This document shows positions 54,850 through 64,000 of a stretch of DNA of 64,000 nucleotides, piece after piece (position 1 is the stretch's first letter; the number at the start of each line of letters is the position of its first letter). The stretch comes from CAWGXG01 sp963826505 (GTDB taxonomy: Bacteria > Chloroflexota > Anaerolineae > Aggregatilineales > Aggregatilineaceae). The notes under the pieces were generated by a model. The model saw only the letters and a list, made by a program, of their open reading frames with translations, was not told the DNA's origin and did no database searches. Where the stretch lies: positions 1,674,001-1,738,000 of the forward strand of contig CAWGXG010000008.1 of assembly GCA_963826505.1 (NCBI GenBank), in the 5' to 3' direction. Both the position numbers and the translations under genes were made by a program.

Positions 54850-56607
54850 ATGACCGAATCCGCCCTACCTGCCTCCCACCCTGCGCCCGAAGCCGACTCA
54901 CGCAGTATGGCGCGCAACACCTTGATCTTGATGATCGCGTTCGCGACCGCCAAGGCAATCAGCCTGGCGCAGACGTTCATTATCGCCAGTGTCTTCGGCG
55001 TGGGCGACGAGTGGGATGCCTTCGTCACGGCTAACCGTATCCCCGAGCAGATCGTGCTGTTGATCGGCGGGGGCGCGCTGTCATATGCCTTTATTCCGAT
55101 CTTCAGCAGCTTTCTCACGCGGGAAGACCGTGCGGGCGCATGGCGGCTGGCCAGCGACGTGATCAATACCGTGTTCATCGTGACGCTGGCGCTGAGCGTG
55201 GCGGGCTTCGCGCTCGCTCCATGGCTGGTCAAGCATGTAGTCGCACCCGGCTTCGACGCGGAAAAAGTCGCCCAGTCGGTCAAGCTGATGCGCATCCTGT
55301 TGATCAGCACGCTGATCTTCAGCGTGAGCGGCATGTTTCAAGGGATTCTACACAGTCATAACCATTTTCTGCTGCCCGCCCTCGCCCCGATTCTCTTTGA
55401 CCTGGGGATTCTGTTCGGAGTCGCGTTTTTGATCGGGCCGTTTGGCGTCTACGGCATTGCGTGGGGCGCGGTGATCGGCTCACTGATGCATTTCAGCGTG
55501 CAGATCCCCGGTCTGATCCACTACAAGATGCGCTGGTCGCTGCGCCTGGGCTGGCGCGATCCTGCCCTACGGCGGGTGATCGTGCTGATGCTGCCGCGCG
55601 TGGCCGGGTTGGGCGTGGTCACCTTCAACACGCTGGTCTTCAATAACATCGCCTCACGCATGGGCAGCGGCGCAGTGAGCGCGTTTGACTGGGGCTACCG
55701 CTTGATGAATATCCCCGAAACGCTGATCGGGAGCGCCATGGGTTTCGTCGTGTTCCCAACGCTGGCCGCCTTCAGCGAGATGGGCGACGACACGCGCAAA
55801 CGCGGCGCGATGTCCGGCGCGCTGCGCTTCATCCTGGTGGCGACCATTCCTGCCGCTGTTGGCCTGATCCTGATCGGCAGACCGATGATCAGCCTGTTGG
55901 AGCGCGGCGCGTTCGACGCGCAGGACAGCGCGCTGGTCTATGGAGCGCTGCAATTCTTCGCGTTCGGGCTGATCTTCCAGAGTCTGCACGAAGTCATCGC
56001 GCGCAGCTTCTACGCCGATAAAGATACCTACACGCCGCTGTGGACGGCGCTGATCGCTGCCGGGGCGAACGTGTTGATCGTCGGCGGGCTGTACCTCGGT
56101 TATGTCAACCGCGTGGACGACGCCTTGCGCGGCGCTTTCGTGCAATGGGGAGAACAGTTTGCGGCGGGCAACACTCCGGCGGCGCTGGCCGCGTTAGAAG
56201 CCGGACGCGCCGCGTTGTATGACCGGCTGGCGAGTGTGACCGGCGTCGGCGGGTTGGCGCTGGGCTATTCCGTGACTTTTCTCATCGAACTGGGCTTGCT
56301 GCTGGTGATCCTGCGGCGGCGCTGGGGCGACATCGACGCGCGCCACCTTGGCCAGACAACACTGCGCGCCGTAGCCGCGACGGCGGTAATGGCGGCGGCT
56401 GTGCTGCTGGCGGACGCGGTCTTGGGAGCGATGGGCTTCCACGACGCGGGCACGATTCGCACGGCACTGCGCGTCATGGCGCTGGCGGGCGTGGGCGCGG
56501 TGGCGTATGTGGTAGCCGGACTGGTGGCGGGCATGGGTGAATTGCGCGCGCTGCCGGGCTTGATCCTGCGGCGGCGCGCCGCGCGTGGAATCGCCGGGGC
56601 CGATTGA
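54850..56607 (+). CDS. murJ: Lipid II flippase MurJ
   Basis: A 585-residue protein with about fourteen TM helices, the MurJ/MviN layout. The opening ARNTLILMIAFATAKAISLAQ, FGVGDEWDAFVTANRIPE, GGALSYAFIPIF and FQGILHSHNHFLLPALAPI are characteristic, as is LRFILVATIPAAVGLILIG. It flips the peptidoglycan precursor lipid II to the outer face. Between helices near residues 420-460 it has an insertion (VNRVDDALRGAFVQWGEQF) that is unusual. GGAG precedes the ATG. The sugar kinase/pyrophosphorylase gene follows 77 bases later on the same strand, consistent with envelope precursor supply. Confidence 0.88.
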   Translation: MTESALPASHPAPEADSRSMARNTLILMIAFATAKAISLAQTFIIASVFGVGDEWDAFVTANRIPEQIVLLIGGGALSYAFIPIFSSFLTREDRAGAWRLASDVINTVFIVTLALSVAGFALAPWLVKHVVAPGFDAEKVAQSVKLMRILLISTLIFSVSGMFQGILHSHNHFLLPALAPILFDLGILFGVAFLIGPFGVYGIAWGAVIGSLMHFSVQIPGLIHYKMRWSLRLGWRDPALRRVIVLMLPRVAGLGVVTFNTLVFNNIASRMGSGAVSAFDWGYRLMNIPETLIGSAMGFVVFPTLAAFSEMGDDTRKRGAMSGALRFILVATIPAAVGLILIGRPMISLLERGAFDAQDSALVYGALQFFAFGLIFQSLHEVIARSFYADKDTYTPLWTALIAAGANVLIVGGLYLGYVNRVDDALRGAFVQWGEQFAAGNTPAALAALEAGRAALYDRLASVTGVGGLALGYSVTFLIELGLLLVILRRRWGDIDARHLGQTTLRAVAATAVMAAAVLLADAVLGAMGFHDAGTIRTALRVMALAGVGAVAYVVAGLVAGMGELRALPGLILRRRAARGIAGAD

Positions 56608-56684
56608 GGTCAGAGTGAGTACAATACCGGTCGCCATCTGTGCGGGCGATTTGTTGCGCCGATCCATGGTAAGGAGTGTACAGC

Positions 56685-58610
56685 GTGAAAATCTTTGTGC
56701 CGGGCCGCATTTGCTTGATGGGCGAGCATTCCGACTGGGCCGGAGGTTACCGGCGCATCAATGCCGATATTGAGCCGGGGTTCGCCCTGATCGCGGGCAC
56801 CAACCAGGGCATCTACGCCAACGTCGAGCCGCACCCCACCTCGCTGGTGTTGTCGGCTACGACGCCGGATGGCCAGCGCGTCGGCCCTTACGAAATCCCC
56901 ATGGAGCCCAAAGCTCTGCTTGATGAAGCCCAGCGCGGCGGATTCTGGAGTTATGCCGCCGGAGTCGCCTACCAGGTACTCACCAATTACCACGTGCGCG
57001 GGCTGGTGATCGACAACGTCCAGACCGATCTCCCCGTGAAAAAAGGGTTGTCCTCCAGCGCGGCGATTTGCGTGCTGACGGCGCGCGCGTTCAACCGCGT
57101 CTACGATCTCAAGATGACCACGCGCGGCGAAATGGAAATCGCCTATCAGGGCGAGATCACGACGCCGTCACGCTGCGGGCGCATGGACCAGGGCTGCGCG
57201 TTCGGCAACCGCCCCGTGCTGATGACCTTCGACGGCGAACGACTGGACACGGTCGAACTACGTCCGGCTAAAGAAATGCATTTCGTGATCGTCGATCTCA
57301 GTGCGCAGAAGAACACCATGGAAATCCTCGCGCGGCTGAATCGCTCATTTCCGTTCGCGGACAATGAAGTCGAAGAAGGCGTGCAGAAGCTGCTCGGACC
57401 GATCAACGCGCGCATCGTTCACCAGGCGGTCGACGCGCTGCAAGCCGGGGACGATCAACAGCTTGGCGCGCTGATGGTCGAGGCGCAGCAGTTCTTCGAC
57501 CGCTACGCGATTCCCGCCTGCCCCGAAGAGCTCACCGCGCCCGTGCTGCACCGCGTCCTGAATTACGAGCCGCTCAAGCCGCACATCTGGGGCGGCAAAG
57601 GCGTCGGATCGCAGGGCGACGGCACGGCGCAGTTCGTCGCGCGCAGCGCCAGCGATCAGCAGGCGATCATCGAGATCGTAGAGCGCGACCTCAAGATGCC
57701 TTGCCTCAAACTGACGATCGCGCCCGGTCCGAAGGTACGCCGGGCCGTGATCCCCGCCGCGGGTTTCGGCACGCGCCTGTTCCCCGCCTCCAAGGCCACC
57801 AAGAAAGAGATGTTCCCGATCGTGGACCGCGACGGCATCGCCAAGCCCGCCATCCTGCTGATCGTGGAGGAAGCGCTGCAACGCCGGGATCGAGGAATCA
57901 TCATCATCGTGCAGGAAGAAGACCTGCGACGAGTTCGAGTCGTTCTTCAAGGTGCAGGTGTCGATCGAGAATTACAACAAGCTGCCCGCCCATTTCCAGG
58001 ACTACGCGCGCCGCCTGCTCGACATTGGCCAACATGTCCGCTTCTCGATCCAGCGCGCGCCAGGAAGGGCTAGGCCACGCCGTGTACTGCAGCCCGCGAG
58101 ATGATCGGCAACGAGCCATTTCTGCTGATGCTGGGCGATCACCTCTACCGCTCCGAGGGCGAACGCTCGTGCGCGCAGCAGGTAATTGACGTGTTCAACC
58201 AGCACGGGATTAGCGCCTTAGGTCTGCGCCGCACGCCCGGCAGCCAGATCGGCAATTTCGGCACGGCGACCGGTATCTGGCTGGAAGAGAACGAACTGCT
58301 CAACATCACCGAGTTCGCCGAAAAGCCGACGCTCGATTACGCGCGCTCCAACCTGGGTATGCCCGGCCTGGACGAGGATGAATTCCTGACCGTCTTCGGG
58401 CAGTACGTAATCAAGCCGCAGATCTTCGATTACCTGGAAGAACACATCAAGCACAATGTGCGCGAACGAGGCGAGTTCCAACTGACTTCGGCGCTGGACC
58501 GGCTGCGCAAGGAAGACGGTTTTCTGGGCGTGATCGTGCAAGGGCGGCGCTTCGACATCGGCCTGCCGGAGTATTATCTGGAGACGCTGCGCACCTTCCG
58601 CGAAGACTGA
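56685..58610 (+). CDS. Bifunctional GHMP sugar kinase / UTP-glucose-1-phosphate uridylyltransferase-like fusion
   Basis: I start at GTG 56685, eight bases after AAGGAG. About 640 residues. Residues 1-345 are a GHMP kinase: VPGRICLMGEHSDWAGG, the ATP loop VKKGLSSSAAICVL (about 118-131) and the C-terminal GGKGVGSQGDG. From about residue 354 an in-frame nucleotidyltransferase follows: AVIPAAGFGTRLFPASKATKKE, then GHAVYCAREM, LLMLGDHLYRS, ITEFAEKPT and RRFDIGLPEYYLETL. The first activity would make a sugar-1-phosphate (glucuronate, galactose or similar) and the second its UDP-sugar. Extra bases near 57882, 57924, 58060 and 58091 and one missing near 57897 disturb the middle. The fusion junction itself (about 57.72-57.75 kb) is free of breaks. 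Confidence 0.85.
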
Positions 58611-58754
58611 TACAACCAACCGGTAGACGCCAACCCCACGCGGAATCCGTCCCCGCAGCGGGCCGAAATATGCTACAATGGCCCGCTGTGTTGCATGCCG
58701 ATGAGACAATTCTGGCGGCCAGCGTGGCCGCCTGCCGGACCAGGAGTATGTGTT

Positions 58755-60471
58755 GTGAACCTGTTACCCGCCGAACTTGCCACCGTGATTCGCCGCGCGC
58801 TTCAGGCCGCACAAAGCGCAGGCGATCTGCCGGAGTTTGAGATACCCGACGTGCTGCCGATCCAGCGCAGCGCCAAGCCGGAGATGGGCGATTACGCCTC
58901 GCCGGTCGCGATGCAGCTTGCCAAAGCCGCGCGGCGCAAACCGCTGGACATCGCGCAGGCGATCGCCAACCACGCGGTCCTGCCGGACTTCGTCGCGGCC
59001 TTCGAAGCAGCTCCGCCAGGGTATCTGAACGTGCGTCTGTCCGAAGAATGGGTCGTGTGGCCAGGTGGACGCCATCATCGCCGCCGGGGAAAATGTTGTC
59101 GCACTGACGATCGGGCAGGGGAAGCGCGCCCAGGTCGAATGCGTGAGCGCCAACCCGACCGGTCCGCTGACGGTCGGGCACACGCGTAACGGCGTGATCG
59201 GCAGCACGATGGGCGAATGTGCTGCGGGCGCATCGGCTATGACGTGCAGATGGAATATTACTTCAACAACGCGGGTCGCCAGATGCGTATGCTCGGGCAG
59301 AGTTTGCAGGCGCGTTACCTTCAGGCGCTCGGGCTAGCGACGGCCCCTGCCCGACGACGGCTACCAGGGCGACTACATGATCGACATCGCCAAGGGGCTG
59401 GTCGAGCAGCACGGTGACACGCTCAAAGATGCATCCTGGGAACGCTTCAAGAGCGAAGCCGAGAAAGCCATGTTCGAGTGGATCACGCGCAGCCTGGACC
59501 GCATCAACATCAGCTTCGATGTGTTCTTCAACGAGAACAGCCTCTACGAAGATAAGAGCGTGTGGAACACCCTGGAAATTCTAGAGAATAACGGCCACGT
59601 CTACCGCTCTGTGATCCGCGAAGGTGCCGGACGAGTCCGAGCGCGCCAAGTACCCCGCCGACGCACAGGAAGCGGTCTGGTTTCGTTCGACCTCGTTTGG
59701 CGACGACGAAGATCGCGTGCTGGTTAAGTCGACGCGGCGAGCCCACCTACGCGCTGCCCGACATCGCCTACCACATGAACAAGCTCGATCGCGGCTTCGA
59801 CTTCCTGATCAACGTGCTCGGCACGGATCACATCGTCGAGGCGGAGACGGTCAAGCGCGGGCTGCGGGCCGTGGGCTACGATCCGGACGCCGGTGCACGT
59901 GATCCTGTACCAGTTCGTGACGCTCATCGAAGGCGGCGAGCAGCGCAAAATGAGCACGCGGCGCGGCGAGTTCGTCACGCAGGACGATCTGGTCGATGAC
60001 GTGGGCGCGGACGTGGTGCGCTATTTCATCCTGGCGCGTAGTCCCAACAGCCATTTGGAATTCGATCTCGATCTGGCGCGTCAGCAGGCCAACGAAAACC
60101 CGGTCTATTACATTCAAAACGCGCATGTGCGCTGCGCGGGCATCTTCCGGCAAGCGGAGGAACGCGGTGTGACCGATGACGGCGCGGACTTGGCGCTGCT
60201 CGGTGCGCGCGAGCGCGAATTCATCCGCAAGATGCTGGAGCTGCCCGAAGTACTGGTGCAGTGTTACGAGGACACCGCGCCCCACAAGCTGGCCTTTTAC
60301 GCGCTCGAACTGGCGCGCCTGTTCCACCCGATGTACGACGAAATCCGCGTGCTGCACAGCGAAGTGCCGGACGATGTGGCCAAAGCGCGGCTGCGCTTGT
60401 ACGGGGCGGCCAAAGTGATCTTCCAGCGCGTGCTCACATTGATGGGCATGTCCGCGCCGGAAGTGATGTAG
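58755..60471 (+). CDS. argS: Arginyl-tRNA synthetase, seven frame breaks
   Basis: Start GTG 58755 with AGGAG 8 bases upstream. About 570 residues once extra bases near 59058, 59215, 59228, 59343, 59623, 59735 and 59890 are removed. Class I signatures: SANPTGPLTVGHTRNG (HIGH motif, here VGHTRN) and RKMSTRRG (KMSKS motif). The N-terminal additional domain contains MGDYASPVAMQLAKAARRKP. EYYFNNAGRQM, NVLGTDHIVEAE and the C-terminal anticodon-binding helices (FYALELARLFHPMYDE) are all present. It charges tRNA-Arg and is essential, so real inactivation is unlikely. The seven breaks fall within about 830 bases, the densest cluster in the window. Confidence 0.93.
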
Positions 60472-60473
60472 TT

Positions 60474-60932
60474 TTGGCGCGGGCGCCGTTTCAAGTGCTG
60501 ATCTATCCCTACCGGCTGATCGGCCCCGATACCGCCGTCTATGCGCTGCTGCGCCGCTCGGATGCGGGCTGGTGGCAGGGTGTAGCCGGGGGCGGTGAGG
60601 ACGACGAAACGCCGCTGGAAGCTGCGCGGCGCGAGGCGCTCGAAGAGATCGGCACGCTGCCCGACGCAATCCTGCTGCCGCTGCAAACGGTGTTTTCCGT
60701 GCCGGTGACGGAATTCCGGGAGAGCGCGCTGTGGGGAGAGGATCTGTATGTGATTCCGTGCTACTGCTTCGGGATCGCGGTCAAGACATCAACGCTGCGT
60801 CTGTCCCGCGAGCACATCGAATACCGTTGGCTAGGCTATGGCGACGCCCGGACGCTGCTGCATTTCGACAGCGATCGCGTCGCGCTGTGGGAATTGGACC
60901 AACGCCTGACACGGCGCGGCCCGCGTGGCTGA
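60474..60932 (+). CDS. Nudix hydrolase, NudB-like
   Basis: A 152-residue Nudix protein. I start at TTG 60474, 2 bases after the argS stop; a GTG at 60495 is the alternative. The Nudix box is complete, GGEDDETPLEAARREALEEIGT, matching G-x5-E-x7-REUxEExGU (quoted in two overlapping parts). The N-terminal FQVLIYPYRL and LLRRSDAGWWQGVAGG resemble dihydroneopterin triphosphate diphosphatase. It would hydrolyse a nucleoside-diphosphate-linked substrate, for folate synthesis or nucleotide cleaning. It probably shares a transcript with argS. Confidence 0.82.
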   Translation: MARAPFQVLIYPYRLIGPDTAVYALLRRSDAGWWQGVAGGGEDDETPLEAARREALEEIGTLPDAILLPLQTVFSVPVTEFRESALWGEDLYVIPCYCFGIAVKTSTLRLSREHIEYRWLGYGDARTLLHFDSDRVALWELDQRLTRRGPRG

Positions 60933-61015
60933 GATCGCGCACGGACTTATGTTATCGTTCGACGGGTGACGACACGCCCGGCTGAATATAACTCCAGAGA
61001 AAAGGATAAGACCTC

Positions 61016-61570
61016 TTGGGACTAAAACCTGACCATTGGATTCGCAAAATGGCGCTCGAACACGGCATGATCGAGCCGTTCGAACCGGCGCAGGTGCGCC
61101 AGGGCGTGATCAGTTATGGCGTCTCGTCATACGGGTATGATATCCGCGTGGCGGACGAGTTCAAGATTTTCACCAACGTCTACAACACCGTCGTGGATCC
61201 CAAGGCGTTCGATCCCAAGTCGATGGTGGATTTTCAGGGCGAGGTGTGCATCATCCCGCCTAACTCATTCGTCCTCAGCCGCACGGTAGAATACTTCCGC
61301 ATCCCGCGCAAAGTGCTGACGATCTGCCTCGGCAAAAGCTCCTACGCCCGCTGCGGCCTGATCGTCAACGTGACGCCCTTCGAGCCGGAATGGGAAGGCT
61401 TCGTCACACTGGAGATCAGCAATACGACGCCGCTGCCCGCCAAGGTCTACGCGAACGAGGGTATCGCGCAGGTGCTGTTCATCGAAGCGGACGAAGAGTG
61501 CGACATCTCCTACGCGGACAAGAAGGGTAAATACCAGGGGCAGCAGTCGATCGTGCTGCCAAAGATTTGA
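61016..61570 (+). CDS. dcd: dCTP deaminase
   Basis: A 184-residue trimeric-fold enzyme converting dCTP to dUTP. Start TTG 61016, after AAAGGA; no ATG or GTG fits better. Key segments: SSYGYDIRVADEFKIF, the phosphate-binding GKSSYARCGLIVNVTP, the catalytic-Glu region PFEPEWEGFVTLEISNTT and ANEGIAQVLFIE. A C-terminal KYQGQQS closes the active site. Length and motifs are normal for Dcd. It cannot be told by eye whether it is monofunctional or also a dUTPase. It lies 83 bases after the Nudix gene. Confidence 0.92.
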   Translation: MGLKPDHWIRKMALEHGMIEPFEPAQVRQGVISYGVSSYGYDIRVADEFKIFTNVYNTVVDPKAFDPKSMVDFQGEVCIIPPNSFVLSRTVEYFRIPRKVLTICLGKSSYARCGLIVNVTPFEPEWEGFVTLEISNTTPLPAKVYANEGIAQVLFIEADEECDISYADKKGKYQGQQSIVLPKI

Positions 61571-61610
61571 CCGATTTCGCGTGCCGTGGGTCGAAGTCAT
61601 TACCGGTTAT

Positions 61611-61640
61611 CGACAGGCTCCACGCGGGGCCTGTCTTGGT
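61611..61640 (+). terminator. Putative terminator after dcd
   Basis: GACAGGC (61612-61618) and GCCTGTC (61629-61635) form a 7-base stem with a 10-base loop followed by TTGGTT. The tail is short. Confidence 0.4.
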
Positions 61641-61747
61641 TCCCGGCATGCGCCAAATGCGCTGTGACGTGCTAAGATTTAAGGTGACTCGACTGCGCGC
61701 GGGAGTCGGAGCTTGACTCCCCGCGCTGTATCAACGACGAAAGTATC

Positions 61748-63001
61748 ATGAGCTTATCTGAAACCACCTCCGGATCCGTGACCAACCCCAGCGGCGCACC
61801 TGCCCCTGACGTGTCGCCCGGCCTGTCGCACGCGCCCGCCCTGCCCCCCGTCGATCCCCGGCTGGTGCGGCTGCGCGCGGCGTTGAGCGGTGTACTCGCC
61901 ATCGCAGGCGAAGAACACCGCGAAGATCGGCGCCGCAAAACGCGCGTGTACGTGTTTCGTGGCACGTTCGAACCCGCCGCGCCGGGCCGTGACACGCTCT
62001 ATGACACGGTGGAAAGACGTTTCAAGCCGCTCGGCTTCACGCCGATGCTCCAACGCGACCGAGGCGAAGACGTCGTCGTCGCCATCGAGGGCCGGATCAA
62101 CGATCGGCCCATGGCGTCACGCTGGTGGCTGCACCTGGGGTTGCTGCTGGTGACGATCGTGACTACCACGGCAATGGGCGCGGCATTGACTGGTATTCCC
62201 CCAATAGAAACATGGCGCGCCCTGCGGAACTGGGACGTTCCGCGCCTGTGGCCCGCGCTGCGCGATGGCCTGCCCTTCTCGCTGACGCTGCTCCTGATCC
62301 TGGGCGTGCACGAGATGGGCCACTATATCGCTGCCCGGCTGCATGGGGTCCGCGTGACCCTGCCGTTCTTCATCCCGCTGCCCGTGAGCGGATCGCTGGG
62401 CACGTTGGGCGCGGTGATCTTCATCCGCAGCCCCTTGATGAACCGCCGCGCGCTGTTCGACGTGGGCATTGCGGGGCCGCTGGCGGGTATGGTCGTTGCG
62501 ATCCCGATGTTCCTGATCGGGCTGCGCGCCCAACCAGTGGTCGGACTGCCGCAGATGTGGATCGATATGGGTATCCGGCGCGTAGCGAATCCGCCGCTGC
62601 TCGACGCGCTGGCCGGGTTGGTCATCCACACTCACAACCTCGACCAGTTTGTGTTCTACCGGCACCCGATGGCACTGGCGGCGTGGTTCGGGGTGCTGCT
62701 GACGGCGCTCAACCTGCTGCCGCTCGGCCAGTTTGATGGCGGGCACGTGGCCTATGCGCTGTTGGGCCGCCGGGCGTGGCCGCTGGCCATGATCGCGTTC
62801 GCGCTTCTGGCCTTTTTGGGGCTGTTCGGTTTCTGGTTCGGCTGGATGATTTGGGCCGTGATGGGATTGCTGACCGGCCTGCGCCACCCGCCGCCACACG
62901 ACGATCTGGCGCCGCTCGGCGCGGTACGCACGGTGATCGGGATCGGGACGGCGGTGCTGTTCGCGCTGATCTTCGTGCCTGTGCCGTTTTACGCACCATA
63001 A
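61748..63001 (+). CDS. M50 site-2 protease family membrane metalloprotease
   Basis: A 417-residue protein. A Pro/Ala-rich N-terminus and a soluble domain (about 40-125, TRVYVFRGTFEP, a beta-alpha fold) precede about seven TM helices. The zinc motif is HEMGH (H188, E189, H192) and the third ligand lies in GQFDGGHV (D330), the S2P arrangement. FIPLPVSGSLGTLGAVIFI is the conserved membrane loop. It cleaves within transmembrane segments, often to release regulators. No anti-sigma factor or membrane-bound regulator lies next to it, so its target is unknown. It most resembles the EGY1/plastid-cyanobacterial branch. Confidence 0.85.
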   Translation: MSLSETTSGSVTNPSGAPAPDVSPGLSHAPALPPVDPRLVRLRAALSGVLAIAGEEHREDRRRKTRVYVFRGTFEPAAPGRDTLYDTVERRFKPLGFTPMLQRDRGEDVVVAIEGRINDRPMASRWWLHLGLLLVTIVTTTAMGAALTGIPPIETWRALRNWDVPRLWPALRDGLPFSLTLLLILGVHEMGHYIAARLHGVRVTLPFFIPLPVSGSLGTLGAVIFIRSPLMNRRALFDVGIAGPLAGMVVAIPMFLIGLRAQPVVGLPQMWIDMGIRRVANPPLLDALAGLVIHTHNLDQFVFYRHPMALAAWFGVLLTALNLLPLGQFDGGHVAYALLGRRAWPLAMIAFALLAFLGLFGFWFGWMIWAVMGLLTGLRHPPPHDDLAPLGAVRTVIGIGTAVLFALIFVPVPFYAP

Positions 63002-63198
63002 CATTGGCTAACTGCGACACCAAAACCAGACAACATGGGAGCGTAGTAAAGCGCCTCTGACTTCATCATATTTCCCTTGTTAATGCTTTTACTTTCCCCG
63101 TACTTTCGGGCTGGTGATCCTGGTGTATAATGGTACACGATAGGCGAATTACATAGGGCTGCGGCCTGTCAGACGGAAAGTGGGGAACGGCGGGAAGC

Positions 63199-64000
63199 AT
63201 GAAGACCACCGAGGACCAGCCGGGGGGGACCGGCAAGAATCACGTCATACGTCTGGGCCGGAACGATATCCTGATTCTGGCCGTGGGTGGTGGTGTGTCA
63301 CTGGTGGCAGCGGTGATTGCCCTGGCGGGTGGACCAGGGGCAGCCGTGCTGCGCTGGCTTGCACTCCTACCAGTATGTCTGAGCGCGTTGTTCGTCTGGT
63401 CAGTTGTTCAGGCGCGGCGCGCGAGCGCCCCGATCGTCGCGGTGGAAAACGAGCTAAAGCAGGCGCGGGCCGCGTTGAGCGATCGCGAAGGCGGGCTGGT
63501 CGCGCTGCGCGAGGTCATGGCGGCGATGGGCGAAACTTCGGACCAGGCCGCGATTCTGGACGGGCTGATCCACGCCCTGACCGACCAACTGCATTTCGAG
63601 CGCGGGCTCGCGTTGCTGTTCGATGAGGAAAAGAAGGCGTTGGTCTATGGCGCGTTCAGCCATGCCGCGCCCGACCCTGAAAGCCAGTTTCTGCTGGAAC
63701 AGATCGAGATCTCGATCGTTAAAGAGAGACTCTGAAGAGAGTGATCCGCTGCTCGACGAATGGGCCGCGGGCCGGGCAGTCTTCGTGGAGCCGAGCAAAC
63801 CCTACACCGGCACACGCCTCAACTGGCTGTTGAGCACGCTCGATCTGCGCTTGTTCTACAGCGTGCCCTTCCAGGTGAGTGATCGCCTGAAAGGTGTGAT
63901 CATCGTCGACAACACACCGACCCTGATTCCGATTTCTGCCGAACAACGCACCCTGCTCGACGCACTGGCGGCTTATCTCGCCGTCATGCTGGAAACCGTG
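63199..64000 (+). CDS. GAF-domain membrane sensor, cut by window edge, one frame break
   Basis: The frame opens at ATG 63199 with two TM helices (about residues 28-50 and 52-72), then a coiled segment and a GAF domain (from about 105: MAAMGETSDQAAILDGLIHAL). An extra base near 63730 (AGA-C-TCTGAA) creates a stop at 63735; skipping it continues with SEESDPLLDEWAAGRAVF and YSVPFQVSDRLKGVIIVD to the right edge. It is probably the N-terminal part of a histidine kinase or similar sensor whose output lies beyond the window. The 197-base gap before it has TATAAT at 63126-63131 with no clear -35. Confidence 0.78.

Noticed and set aside
1..64000. CRISPR arrays, transposases, integrases, phage genes
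   Set aside because: No regularly spaced direct repeats, no DDE/tyrosine/serine recombinase motifs and no phage structural genes were seen.

Overview
This window is high-GC, gene-dense bacterial DNA. I read it as Chloroflexota, probably Anaerolineae-like, with moderate confidence. The reasons are long Thr/Pro-rich linkers in exported proteins, large glycosyltransferases with a common C-terminal beta-sandwich, transmembrane Ser/Thr kinases, a GH57-based glycogen pathway, an EF-G2-type GTPase and CACAGAGG-type intergenic palindromes. No rRNA, tRNA, CRISPR array, intact insertion sequence, prophage or origin was seen.

Layout. 1-2.3 kb: a partial membrane protein, a single-domain response regulator and a PAP2/IPC-synthase-like enzyme. 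2.3-6.0 kb: an ABC-2 exporter operon (ATPase plus two permeases). 6.3-10.1 kb: a GH2 beta-mannosidase and an exported alpha/beta hydrolase. 10.4-25.8 kb: glycogen metabolism in scattered units: glycogen synthase, GH57 branching enzyme, glgC, an amylo-alpha-1,6-glucosidase and a one-domain CBM48 protein. Among these lie three tandem paralogous two-TM proteins, a FecBCD/E-type iron uptake operon, an MFS exporter and two paralogous small membrane proteins. 25.9-29.5 kb: an M23 peptidase, a YbdK-type carboxylate-amine ligase coupled to a methyltransferase, and a small membrane protein. 29.5-39.1 kb: an apparent operon addB - H-box fragment - addA - two ABC-2-like membrane paralogues, interrupted by a repeat carrying a relic of a GxxExxY gene. 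39.2-44.6 kb: a degenerate HepT-like protein, a GT-C-like membrane protein and the EF-G-like GTPase. 44.6-52.7 kb: a GT21-like glycosyltransferase, two Ser/Thr kinases, a TPR protein, a GT39-like protein and an XRE regulator. 53-64 kb: a C39-like protease with TPR, MurJ, a sugar kinase/pyrophosphorylase fusion, ArgS, a Nudix hydrolase, dCTP deaminase, a site-2 protease and a truncated GAF sensor.

Two points govern how the annotation should be used. First, about 25 single-base frame disruptions break otherwise well-conserved genes (debranching enzyme, AddA, AddB, M23, a kinase, EF-G, the fusion protein, ArgS, the GAF sensor). Nearly all are +1 insertions outside homopolymers, which looks like insertion-biased sequencing error rather than gene decay. 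I have therefore joined these pieces into single CDS entries and listed the break points. Second, many starts were moved inward to an ATG/GTG/TTG with a ribosome-binding site or a 4-base ATGA overlap.

Functionally, GlgC makes ADP-glucose, GlgA elongates, the GH57 enzyme branches, and the debranching enzyme degrades. AddAB would process double-strand breaks. MurJ and the sugar kinase/pyrophosphorylase fit envelope precursor supply. The kinase-TPR-glycosyltransferase cluster suggests phospho-signalling tied to the envelope. All functions are inferred from sequence motifs by eye; no database search was run.
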